A DNA stretch of 64,000 nucleotides from Plutella xylostella (lineage: Eukaryota; Arthropoda; Insecta; Lepidoptera; Plutellidae). The notes under the pieces were generated by a model that was given only the letters and a program-made list of their open reading frames with translations, ran no database searches and had not been told where the DNA came from. Location of the stretch: assembly GCF_932276165.1 (NCBI RefSeq), contig NC_063982.1, forward strand, positions 5,163,501 through 5,227,500, written 5' to 3'. Position 1 is the stretch's first letter. The number at the start of each line of letters is the position of its first letter. Shown one piece after another: positions 54,650 to 64,000 of the stretch. The translations under genes were made by a program, and so were the position numbers.

Positions 54650-54711
54650 GATAGGAAAGTCGCTGGAATTTGATTTGTATGCACTTTATTACTTTCTAAC
54701 GTTACCGACAG

Positions 54712-54752
54712 TGGCGCTGATCAAGATGTCATACGAATTACGTTAGCGACTT
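54712..54752 (+). repeat. Dispersed repeat end, gttaccgacagtggcgct
   Basis: gttaccgacagtggcgctga with following tcaagatgtcatac recurs at 23231-23270 (plus) and, diverged and inverted, at 21815-21860. It probably marks one end of a MITE family whose other end was not found. Confidence 0.45.
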
Positions 54753-55137
54753 GAGTCAACAGGGCCTCTAGTACCTATGAGTGTTGCAATTTATGTAAAC
54801 GATAAAAGTTTTGGTATTCTTCTGTCACCTGCATATCTGTCAAAAGTTTCATGATAGTTTCCGCTAGAAGCGCCACTTTGTATGCGAGGAAAATAAAACT
54901 TTTATAGTTTTCGACAAACTATCAAACCTGTAATGGTTGGTTGAATGAGGAAAACCGAGGACAGATTATTAAACGCCCCTGGTTTAGCCAGAATTATTAT
55001 ATAGCTGGAAAACGTTGTTTGTGACTCAGGAAATACATTGAACTTGAGATGACGATTAGCATTTGAATAATTAAAATAAACTGGTTTTGGAGCGACATCA
55101 GACTAGCAACTAAAGTTGCGTCAAAGCAATATCAACA

Positions 55138-55803
55138 AAATCAAAATCAATTCTTTATTTGTGAACATAGGTAATGTATGAATAATAGGTGTTAAGTACA
55201 ATGTTGAGATCTCTATGTTCTATCTGGTCACAGATGTACAAATCATCATGCAAATCATGCACACATGCTTTCTTCATAATTTAAATGTTAGGTACAAAAA
55301 AAAATATTAGGTATATTACTTAATGAATTTTGTTAATACAATAATGTCTCAATTAATAAATGTCAATATTGAATAAAATTACTAATTATATAATGTTATA
55401 GTGTTTCATCAGTCAAATATTCGTTTATTGTATAATAGCATTTTCCTACTAGTAGTTCATACAATTTCTTTTTAAACAAATTATAATTTAGACTGTGGAG
55501 ATAATTCGGAATTTTATTAAAAATTTTTGGTCCCATGCATAATATATTTTTCCGCATCAACGCAGTTTTTGACGACGGATAACTGACGTAATTCATATAT
55601 TGTGACCTAATTGATCTGTGACGTGTCTGGGAGACTTTGACAAACAGATTTGGGTTGGTTTTTACAAACACCGCAACTTCATATATGTATAAACATGGGA
55701 AAGTAAGTATTTTGAGAGACTTAAAGTGTGGCTTACAACTCTCATCTGGTTTTAATCTGCAAATAGCTCGTACACAACTCAACGTTCTAAAGATATCCAT
55801 AGT
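55138..55803 (-). mobile_element. 5'-truncated Jockey/CR1-type LINE
   Basis: The minus-strand frame 55800-55396 encodes the last about 134 residues of a LINE polyprotein: CKPHFKSLKILTFPCLYIYE, then GPKIFNKIPNYL and a basic C terminus with KLYELLVGKCYYTINEYL. The 3' UTR ends in aataaagaattgattttgat-type repeats. It is a different family from the one at 22 kb. No catalytic RT motif remains. Confidence 0.8.
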
Positions 55804-55861
55804 TAGGAAAAGTCGAAATTATTTGAATACAAACAAGATGGAGTGTCAGTGTAAAAGAAAC

Positions 55862-55920
55862 GTCTCGACAAATAACACCCCTCGTCTACCACTGAGCTCT
55901 TATTTTGAATTAGTTCGGTT
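55862..55920. repeat. Dispersed repeat shared with 4242-4300
   Basis: tctcgacaaataacacccc and the following tctaccactgagctcttatt match the sequence around the LINE stub at 4.3 kb. Confidence 0.6.
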
Positions 55921-55939
55921 AGTATATTTTTTGTGACCT

Positions 55940-56345
55940 TATCCATTGATACAATGGTTGTTATGAGGGTGTTTTAAACGTTTTGACAGTAAACAAAATG
56001 CGGCTTGTTTTTTCCTTTGTTTTTGAATGTGAAACAAAGGAGTCAGGATTTTTGTGACAAAAAAGTTGCGCAACAGAATTTGCCATTTTGGAGAAGAGCG
56101 CGAGATGAGATATTTTTATTCATAAATATGTCAAGGCTTATAAAACTGACACAAAATAATGTAACTGGTTCTAAGTTTTGAAGTATAATTTTGGGGTAAA
56201 AATTATTTAGTAAAGATGATGCCTGTAAGAGCGATAAGACGCTTTATAGTTAATTTTCGTCTGTTAAATGTTATTTTGGTGACCAGTAAAGACATAATTA
56301 ATAAATAATAATCTATTCTATATTCTACTACAGTATCGACTAGAT
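55940..56345. other. Stretch without a recognisable gene
   Basis: Nothing recognised on either strand. Confidence 0.4.
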
Positions 56346-56443
56346 GAGCCAGTGTGGTGGACTAGGCCTAAAACCCTTCCTTCATTGAAAATAACCCGAG
56401 CCCTAGCAGTGGGGACGTGATGGGTCGTGATGAAGAACAGAAT
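56346..56443 (+). repeat. 3' fragment of the 5S-derived SINE
   Basis: ccagtgtggtggactaggcc through gcagtggggacgtgatgggt, the same end as in the copies at 3440 and 60145. Confidence 0.65.
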
Positions 56444-56449
56444 ATTTAC

Positions 56450-56574
56450 GATTTAGGGTCTATTAAATGTACCTACCTCAATATTGTAGACGGCGTCATT
56501 AAGCTAGCCTTTTCCGTTTAGGAGTAATTTGTTGCTATTGCCTCTGGAACTTATTCATAGTTCGTGAGTGTATA
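56450..56574. mobile_element. TA-flanked MITE, partial copy
   Basis: Shows the internal segment tattaaatgtac, the cattaagctagccttttccg segment and the end gttcgtgagtgtata. The left terminus is missing. Confidence 0.5.
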
Positions 56575-56910
56575 AAAAGAGCGATTTTTATGTTACGCCC
56601 AACCTATTTAAAAAAGTGGGAGGCTCCCCCACCACAGCCGGTAGATTTTCAACAGTCAATGTCAAAATGCGCATAAGCCTAACCTTAGATTTGATAATGC
56701 CTCCAAAACCAGTCCATGATGAATACGAAACTATATTTATTATTCTTGAACTATAATACTAATGCGCGAGTCAGATCCGGTAGACCGAAAATTATTATTC
56801 GCCGGTGAAAAAACTTTTTATTGCTACAAACTTCTTTTTTTATAAATGGCCAGTGTTAAAAACCCACCAAAATAATTAAAAGTAAAACGTTTGCGTTCGA
56901 AAATTCAAAA

Positions 56911-57132
56911 ATGGAAGCGAATGCGCAAAGCGCGAGTTCATTAGAATCAAAAAAGTTTAGTTACCTTTCAGTGATAAAAACTCTTTTTCATTTAGTGTGC
57001 TTTTGTGAAAAACAAATTGTTTTGGTTTTCGGACTGAAGATTATTTTAACAGTGACTGAAGAACAAATGAAACATCCCAAAATATGGGAGGCTGTGAATT
57101 TGATGACTCTTTATTTGACCAATTGGAACGTT
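56911..57132 (+). CDS. Candidate first coding exon of an unknown gene
   Basis: An ATG in favourable context (tcaaaaATGG) opens 74 codons that end exactly before a consensus donor gtaagtat at 57133. The predicted residues include a hydrophobic segment (LFHLVCFCEKQIVLVFGLKIIL, about 25-46) and then an ordinary soluble stretch. I do not recognise the protein. No partner exon could be found downstream in the window, so it may be part of a gene continuing past the LINE and transposase insertions, or a chance open frame. Confidence 0.35.
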
Positions 57133-57343
57133 GTAAGTATATTTATAATTACAATGTTTTTATAATTTTCATTAATTGTCATTATTATTAGGTCTGTATC
57201 AAGGCATTAATACTAATAAATTTATTATTTATCTATCGTGATAATGATAGGTTATCTCTTTTCACACCTTCATACCAAAACATACCTATTTTATTTAGAA
57301 AGATCCAAGTTTGGCAAATGTCTACACCAAAGACAAAACCCCT

Positions 57344-57625
57344 ATACAGGGAGAAGGTGTTGCAAAAAGGGTATACTAAGCCAAAATCTACATGTGCACG
57401 CTATATTTTTATCTAAGGACGAAAATAAAATCATAATTTTAAAAAAATCGGAAAGAAGTCGTTCTCTATAGTAAAAAGTTACATGACCATCAAAGTTTCT
57501 ATGGAAAATGATATATTTTTTTCACGAATTTTGAAATTCAATGAAATTAATTCTTTTCGGGCTTAGATATAACATGCTGCACATGTAGGTTTCGGCTTAG
57601 TATACCCTTTTTGCAACTCCTTGTA
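57344..57625. mobile_element. MITE with gttgcaaaaagggtata termini
   Basis: Left gtgttgcaaaaagggtatac and right gtatacccttttttgcaact are inverted. The inner arms (acatgtgcacgctatat / atgctgcacatgtagg) also pair. Same family as 28013-28153. Confidence 0.7.
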
Positions 57626-57834
57626 GAAATGTTGACCTAAAAGTTGCTTATTTAGGGTGACTTGCATTATTTGGTGTTTAATCGTAATTAAATATATCGC
57701 TGGTTCGCTTTGACATTACAGTATTAGAGCAAGCCAGCAATAGATTTTAAATATTTGATGTATGTCTCAACATTTAAATATTGACTCTCCTTGTGAGTGC
57801 TGTGGCTATACGCTGCATAAGGGTTAGTACGGGG

Positions 57835-57943
57835 CACATTTAAGACGTGACAAAAGTTTAGCATCGCACTCCCTCACTTCGCGCAGCCTCAAGAGCGAGC
57901 GCGACAGAGAACTTTTGTCACGTCTTAATAGCACCCCGTGCTA
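57835..57943. mobile_element. Small MITE (tagtacggggcac termini)
   Basis: Left end tagtacggggcacatttaag and right end complement match over about 35 bp including aagacgtgacaaaagtt. 109 bp, non-coding. Confidence 0.65.
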
Positions 57944-58294
57944 TATGGCCAGGGGCTAGATCCACCGCTCCATGGATCCCTGATGTCAGACTGCCGTCTG
58001 ACTGAAGGTATAGTGCCTGTAGTTTATGACCAAGTCGTCGGGAATTACAGATCACTATAAATATATCAGGTAGTTTAAAACGGGTATCGTGGTGGTTACT
58101 AAAAGGAAGTCTACTGATCAAAGAACACCCTGAATAAAATAAACTAAGAAAACGATTGATGTATAAAATAAAAAGTGTCTCACCTTGATACTGTACCAGA
58201 TTATTAATTCACACATTTAGCCTTAGTCTAAGTAAGGTCACAAGTCCTTCTAGACTTTCCGTCAAATAGCTAAAGTTACTTCCTAGTCGCCAAC

Positions 58295-60106
58295 AAATAA
58301 GGCAAATATATCAGCTTATGAAGAAGAAGTCTAAAACATCTGTGGCGATTGCAAGGTCCCAAGTACAAGAAGAACTGTATAAACAACTTGAAAAGCCGGA
58401 AGGACAGAAAGCGCTATTTAGATTAGCGCGTAATAGGGAAAGAAATGCAAAAGATATGATTCAGATACGATGTATGAAAGATGAGAATGGAAGAGTATTA
58501 ACGAAAGATGAAGAAATAAAGGTGAGATGGAAGAATTACTTTGCCCAATTGCTGAATGTAGAGAATGATAGAGTTGGTTTACCGGAACCGCAGGGCCTTA
58601 ATTTAGGAATGGTAGATAAGATTAATGAATGGGAAGTCAAGCTTGCATTACGAAAAATGGGTAATGGGAAGGCTGTTGGCCCAGATAACATACCTGTAGA
58701 AGTTTGGAAATTATTGGGAGATGATGGTATTTATTGGTTGACCTATCTTTTCAATAAAATCTTCGCAGAGGAGTCAATACCAACTGATTGGAGAGGGAGT
58801 TATCTGGTGCCAATTTATAAGGAGAAAGGAGATATTCAAGATTGCGGAAATTACAGGGGAATTAAGTTGATGGCACACACGATGAAGTTGTATGAGAAGG
58901 TTATCGAAAGTAGGATTAGGAGGGAGTCGACAGTATCGGCAAACCAGTTTGGCTTCATGCCTGGAAGGAGTACAACGGACGCCATATTCGCAGTGAGACA
59001 ATTGATGGAAAAGTTTCGAGCTGTACAAAGAAACCTGCATATGGTGTTCATTGACCTTGAGAAGGCTTACGATCGAGTCCCGAGAGACCTGTTGTGGCGG
59101 TGCTTGCAGAACAAGGGTGTACCCGTAAAGTACATAAGTATTGTTCAGGACATGTACGCAGGTGCCAACACACAGGTCCGCACCGCAGTCGGGGTCACCG
59201 ATAGGTTCGAGGTCAGAGTAGGCGTGCACCAGGGTTCATCCCTGAGTCCATACCTATTTTTATTGGTAATGGATGCATTAACATCTGCAATTCAGAAGGA
59301 GGCGCCCTGGTGCATGCTCTTTGCAGACGACATCGTGCTTGTCGATGAGAGTGGGGATGAATTACAGGTGCAACTGAACCAGTGGCGAGATACCCTAGAG
59401 AGTGTGGGATTGAGACTGAGTAGGACCAAAACAGAATATATGTTCTGTCAATTCGGAGGGCCTACTTCAGCTGCGTCGATATCTCTGGGTACCTCGCCAC
59501 TGGCAGTAGGTGAGGATTTCCGATACCTCGGCTCCCTTCTACAGAGTGATGGAAGTATTGACAGGGATGTGACGAGACGAATGAATGCAGGATGGATGAA
59601 ATGGAAACAACTCACCGGCACGACGTGTGATCGCAAGATGCCAATTAAGATCAAAGGCAAAATATATAAAAGCGTCATAAGGCCGGTGATGTTGTATGGG
59701 GCTGAGTGCTGGGCAACCAAAGTATGCGATGAGAAAAGGATGCATGTGACAGAGATGCGAATGTTGAGATGGATGTGTGGTGTTACAAGAAAAGATAGAA
59801 TACGAAATGAGTATATAAGGGGAAGTATGAAAGTGGCTCCTATAGTGGAGAAGATGAAAAGCCATCGTCTTTCTTGGTTTGGGCATGTCATGAGAAGAGA
59901 AGATGATTATGTGACAAAGAAAGTGTTGGAAATGAGACCCGAAGGAAGGCGCAAGAGAGGAAGACCAAGAAAGACGTGGCTTGATTGCGTGAAAGAAAAT
60001 ATGAGAGAGTGTGGAGTGAATGAGGATATGACAGAGGATAGGGTAAAATGGCGTGACATGACCAACAAAGCCGACCCTAAATAAGGATAAGGCAAGGAAG
60101 AAGAAG
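58295..60106 (+). mobile_element. 5'-truncated RTE-type LINE with intact RT
   Basis: Exact 17-bp target duplication acttcctagtcgccaac at 58278-58294 and 60107-60123 bounds an 1812-bp insert. The 3' end is a short ggataaggcaaggaagaaga tail rather than poly(A), as in RTE elements. The endonuclease domain has been lost by truncation, while the reverse transcriptase is complete. The perfect duplication and open frame mark it as recent. Confidence 0.92.
58318..60084 (+). CDS. RTE-clade reverse transcriptase (endonuclease missing)
   Basis: 588 residues from the first ATG in the insert; the frame is also open upstream to the truncation point, so this ATG is not the original start. RT motifs in order: KAVGPDNIPVEVWK (about 119), NYRGIKLMAHTMKLYEKV (about 178), NQFGFMPGRSTTDAIFAVRQ (about 208), FIDLEKAYDRVPR (about 243), HQGSSLSPYLF (about 303), and the catalytic LFADDIVLV (about 334). 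The C-terminal part holds the family's HRLSWFGHVMRR and GRRKRGRPRKTWLDC motifs. All RT catalytic aspartates are present. Without the APE endonuclease it cannot retrotranspose by the normal target-primed route. Confidence 0.93.
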   Translation: MKKKSKTSVAIARSQVQEELYKQLEKPEGQKALFRLARNRERNAKDMIQIRCMKDENGRVLTKDEEIKVRWKNYFAQLLNVENDRVGLPEPQGLNLGMVDKINEWEVKLALRKMGNGKAVGPDNIPVEVWKLLGDDGIYWLTYLFNKIFAEESIPTDWRGSYLVPIYKEKGDIQDCGNYRGIKLMAHTMKLYEKVIESRIRRESTVSANQFGFMPGRSTTDAIFAVRQLMEKFRAVQRNLHMVFIDLEKAYDRVPRDLLWRCLQNKGVPVKYISIVQDMYAGANTQVRTAVGVTDRFEVRVGVHQGSSLSPYLFLLVMDALTSAIQKEAPWCMLFADDIVLVDESGDELQVQLNQWRDTLESVGLRLSRTKTEYMFCQFGGPTSAASISLGTSPLAVGEDFRYLGSLLQSDGSIDRDVTRRMNAGWMKWKQLTGTTCDRKMPIKIKGKIYKSVIRPVMLYGAECWATKVCDEKRMHVTEMRMLRWMCGVTRKDRIRNEYIRGSMKVAPIVEKMKSHRLSWFGHVMRREDDYVTKKVLEMRPEGRRKRGRPRKTWLDCVKENMRECGVNEDMTEDRVKWRDMTNKADPK

Positions 60107-60144
60107 ACTTCCTAGTCGCCAACCTGCCACAAATTCTTGAAAGT

Positions 60145-60400
60145 TTTCATCACGACCCATCACGTCCCCACTGCTGGGGCACTGGACTCCTTCCAATGAA
60201 GGAAGGGTTTTAGGCCTAGTCCACCACGCTGGCCTAGTGCGGGTTGGTGGACCCAACACAAGCAAGCTTGTGCTGAGAGAGTTGTCGGGTACATTTTTTT
60301 TTTGTAAGTGGGCAACCCGACTGTCAGATGTTTTAAGCCGCCCGAAGGCCTCTGTCTAAGCTTAACGACTGCTGCCGAAGCAGCAACCGGGACCCGAGAG
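60145..60400 (-). mobile_element. 5S-derived SINE, 3' part
   Basis: Minus-strand copy of the SINE body seen at 3440-3660: ctgcttcggcagcagtcgtt through the end gcagtggggacgtgatgggt. The 5S-like promoter head is missing. Confidence 0.7.
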
Positions 60401-60525
60401 ATTGAAAGTTTTAATATAACTTATTACTAAGTAGTTATAATATAACCCCAAGTACAATTACGGAATAAATAACATATCTACTACGAGCCAGTCCCCAACT
60501 TTTGTTAGTTACCATTTGATCAAAT

Positions 60526-60790
60526 AATGATAATGATAATGATAATATGTGGGGACATCTCACAGACAGCCATCCGACCCCAAGCTAGGCAGAGCCTGTG
60601 TTATGGGTATCGGACAGCTGATATATCTACACAAATACATAGATAGATACATACTAATTATAAATATCAACACCCAAGACCCGAGTACAAATATTTGTCT
60701 TTAAACAAGTATTTGCCCCAGCCGGGAATCGAACCCGGGACCTTCGGCATAGCAGTCAGGGCCACTAACCACTACGCCATTCGACCGTCA
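60526..60790 (-). mobile_element. tRNA-derived SINE, family A
   Basis: Complete minus-strand copy: head cgaatggcgtagtggttagt, B-box gggttcgattcc, body with gcttggggtcggatggctgt, and a repeated attatc tail at the low-coordinate end. Confidence 0.85.
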
Positions 60791-60984
60791 AATAGCTAGC
60801 TTTGGTTACCGTTGGGCCAACACTTGCCCAACATTGACAACACTGGCGCTGTGTTTAGTAACATAAAATAAAAGCAACCAATCGAGAAAATTGAACAACC
60901 CTCAACTGATATCGGTCATTTAAATATGAACATTCACCAAAACAATTGCCGGCTGAACGTCATCAGGGAAACGTCATTCAATGA

Positions 60985-61128
60985 ATAAAAAAAAAACACG
61001 CACTCACGCCTTGTACTAATGTACTCCCTTGCGGGGTAGGCAGAGGTGCATTGCTGCACCCATTTTTCGCCAGAGTGTTACCTATGTTAGTCCCAATGTA
61101 ATAGGGGGCGGGCCTATTGCCATTTTAA
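60985..61128 (-). mobile_element. tRNA-derived SINE, family B, fragment
   Basis: Body and 3' end of family B, with gcaataggcccgccccctat and gcctaccccgcaagggagta. The tRNA head is missing. Confidence 0.7.
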
Positions 61129-61290
61129 GATAGATAAAGATAAAAAGTCTTTATTCGGTGTCTAGCACCACACCAGGCCTGTGTCACTCCGCGCGTGGGC
61201 GGCGCAGGCGCCAGCCTGGCGCCTGCCCCATCGAGGGGGCAAATCTAGTCGGCTGCCGCAAGCGGAAGACGATACACGCGCGCGCGAATT

Positions 61291-64000
61291 ATGAATAGAA
61301 AAAAAGCAGCAAAAAAATACTGTGCCGTATTTAATTGCTTAAATACGGATCGTGATCCAAATTTAAATTTTTTTACATTACCAAAAGATGCTGACAGGTA
61401 AAACTAATCTAAGTATTTTATTGATTTCTTCTACGTTCCTTATTTGAAATGAAATTAATCCGAACTACAAACCCTTTTTTTCTCCATGTTGAACAAAGTC
61501 TATTCCAATATTTTTTTCGTTAAATTATTAAATTTACAGACACATTACCTTCAAAATGTATTAATGAATCGATTATAAAATGTGCGCTGAGTGGGATTAG
61601 TGCTTAACGAAACTAACACGTTCTGTATCATAATATAAATTATATCCATAATATAAATTATAGCGAAAAAAAACATGTTTTCACAAAATTAAATGTTTTA
61701 GGTACCTACTTAGATTCATACATATTTTATGTACTTCAAAATATCTTAACTATGAAATTGTCATTGTTTTAACTGGTTATTTCCAATAGAAAAAAGTTTG
61801 GAATAGCTTTGTATTCTAAATTCAAATTAATTTTGTTTTAAAAACATGACATTCTTTTTACAAACTCCAAGTCTTTTGCTTATTGATTATTAGTATTATG
61901 GTACTAGTTATTATTCTGTGGTATTATTACATATTACGCAAGGAAAGATTTGGGTTACACTTAAAAAAAAAAACGATTTACGCATAAATACTATTGCATG
62001 GTCATTTCCAATAGAAAAAAAGTTTTGGAATAGCTTTGTATTCTATATTCAAATTAATTTTGTTTTAAAAACATGACATTCTTTTTACAAACTCAAGTCT
62101 TTTGCTTATTGATTACTACATTTATTACGCAAGGAAAGATTTGGGTGACACTTATTTTTTTTTATTTACGCATGATTGGACTACGACCTGGACTACGCAC
62201 TTTGGTAAAATGGAACGTACTAGAGATGCGACACATCAAAGTCGACGTTCTGAAATCGATAAAAATTAATACAATATTTTATTATTTCACATGATTGTAC
62301 TAATTAGAATAAAATATCATATCATCAATCCACACAGTGCCATCTAGCCCTAAAATAAGCAAAGCTTGTATGGGTGGTGCTAGACATCTGATATACTTAA
62401 TTACGTAGGTACTTGTTGTATTTTAGGAAACCCACAATGCAAGGATTTCGTCCATTCAAAATGTTCTGTTTGTTTATTTCAGGCGACGGACCTGGTTATT
62501 GGCAATAGGTAGAGAGGATTTACTATCTAAAGATAATATGAAACACTCAAGTTATCATGTATGTTCGTTGCATTTTGAAAAATCAGCAATTACAATTGTC
62601 CCAAAGCTCAATGAAGATGCAAACCCAACTTTATCGTTACCAAATCTATCTCAAGAAGGAACATCTCAAACAAATATCGATAAAACTTACGACGATATTG
62701 CACAACCTTCATCAAAAGTGAACATAATACCTGATGTTGTTACTAAAAAAGGTACAATTAAGTCAGCTGTAACTCAAACTACACTATCTCAGATGTCGCA
62801 CAAGGAAACACAAACATCAGATTTGCTGAGTGCAAAAACTCCACGGAAACGTAAACTTATAGAAGACCTAAGGGTGACCAAAGCCAAAAATCGACGACTT
62901 GATTTAGAAATTAAAAAAATTGAAAAAGAACTGGAAAAGAAAAATTCACCAGTAATTGGCAACGATGATCCTGAAGACGAAATTGGTAAAAGATTTATGA
63001 AATTGATTGAGTGGCAAAATAAACTAAAAAATTAATTTAAGGGTAATAGATATGAAGCAGAATATAAACTCTTTGCTTTAAACTTGCAATACTCAAGTCC
63101 ACAGACTTACCGATGTTTACAAACTGTTTTAAAATTACCAAGCAAAAGCACGTTAAACAAGCTAAAAATAAGTATACCACCGAAATTGGATGAACGAGTT
63201 CTAGAAAGTTTAGAATTAAAAGCAAAATCTTTCCCTGAAAAAGCCAAGTACTGTACGATTTGTATAGACGAAATGACTCTGAAACGAAACTTATACTACG
63301 ATATTAAAACAGATGAAGACTCCGGAAATTGCGAGCAATGCGTATGTGGTAATGCTTCAAGGAATTTACTTTAAATGGAAGCAACCATTGGCATACGCAC
63401 TACTTGCTAGTGCACGTCATTACGAAGAATTACCTAGATATATGGTTAGAAGAAGTTATTACAAAACTCTCCGGAATTGGAATAGACATAAAAGCTATAA
63501 CCACTGACCAAGGCTCAAACTTCGACAAATTTGCCAAAGATATAAAAGGTGTGTCGGCCGAAAAACCGTTTTTTGTGTATAATGAGAAGAAAATCTACTA
63601 TATTTTTGACGTGCCACACCTAATCAAATGTCTACGGAATAACTTGCTAACAAGTGACTTCTATTGTGACGGTAAGAGAATATCTTGGGATTTTATAAAA
63701 CAACTTTACCACGACCAAAAAGACAAAAACTTAAAACTAATACCAAAAATAACTGAGTGTCACATTGAACCCAACAACTTTAAAAAAATGCGAGTGAAGT
63801 ATGCTGTTCAAATTTTCAGCCATACTGTGTCTGCAGCACTCAGTACATACATCGATTTGGGCAAATTACCAGAAGAAGCCAGATCCACTGCCAACTTTAT
63901 GGAGTCTATCAACAACCTGTTTGATGTTTTGAATTCTAGTAGGGTAAAAGTTAAAAATAAATTTAAAACTGCCTTCAAACTTACTGACGTCCAAGAAAAA
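61291..64000 (+). pseudogene. THAP-domain P-element-like transposase, broken and cut by window end
   Basis: Exon 1 (61291-61397) and exon 2 (from 62483) join in frame to a THAP zinc-finger: YCAVFNC, FFTLPKDADR, TWLLAIGR, VCSLHF. A charged coiled-coil-like segment follows (about 62840-62960). A TAA at 63033-63035 interrupts the frame, after which the same frame continues with the transposase core (SSPQTYRCLQTVLKLPS, CIDEMTLKRNLYYD). A first frameshift near 63320-63335 leads to YVVMLQGIYFKWKQPLAY, and a second near 63405-63440 leads to ITTDQGSNFDKF and IFDVPHLIKCLRNNLL, open to 64000. These are P-element/THAP9 transposase motifs with the catalytic aspartates in DEM and TDQGSN. One stop and two frameshifts make it a decayed copy. 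Confidence 0.88.
61774..62175 (+). repeat. Tandem duplication in the THAP intron
   Basis: About 200 bp starting tggttatttccaatagaaaa (61774-61986) is repeated at 61999-62175 with small deletions. Both units end in a segment with acgcaaggaaagatttgggt. It enlarges the intron between the two THAP exons. Confidence 0.75.

Noticed and set aside
58774..59891. Antisense open frames over the RTE reverse transcriptase
   Set aside because: The plus-strand frame has clear RT motifs; the antisense frames show none.

Overview
The window reads as insect nuclear DNA, almost certainly from a moth or butterfly (Lepidoptera). It is AT-rich, has two split genes with GT-AG introns, and is packed with tRNA-derived SINEs, 5S-rRNA-derived SINEs, fold-back MITEs, a Helitron-like element with an internal GTCT microsatellite, and several non-LTR retrotransposons. 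The species cannot be named from the sequence alone. There is no sign of prokaryotic gene organisation.

Layout. 1-9.6 kb holds no recognisable host exon and is a patchwork of fold-back elements, a head-to-head pair of 5S-rRNA-derived SINEs, a 198-bp RTE-type LINE stub and a 0.75-kb array of degenerate short repeats. 9.7-24.9 kb (+) is the host gene atos (Atossa/FAM214 family). Ten coding exons can be joined in one frame to 1024 codons, ending in the conserved C-terminal Atos region. One intron carries a 5.45-kb I-type LINE with both ORFs open, bounded by a 13-bp target duplication. A later intron carries an in-frame tandem copy of part of an exon. 26.2-51.4 kb (-) is an Osiris-family gene convergent with atos: seven small exons and about 24 kb of introns filled with SINEs and MITEs.

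51.4-64 kb is mobile-element territory. It has a 1.0-kb polyadenylated retrocopy of the end of an alphavirus-like superfamily-1 RNA helicase gene (14-bp target duplication), a Jockey/CR1-type LINE remnant, a 5'-truncated RTE-type LINE with an intact reverse transcriptase ORF (17-bp target duplication), and at the right edge a THAP/P-element transposase gene broken by one stop and two frameshifts and cut by the window end.

The two host genes have no evident functional link: atos encodes a nuclear regulator in flies, and Osiris proteins are insect-specific secretory/membrane proteins tied to cuticle formation. Most of what is unusual here is retroposition: three non-host sequences with exact target duplications, one of them from an RNA-virus-like gene, plus nested DNA elements that give a relative order of insertion.
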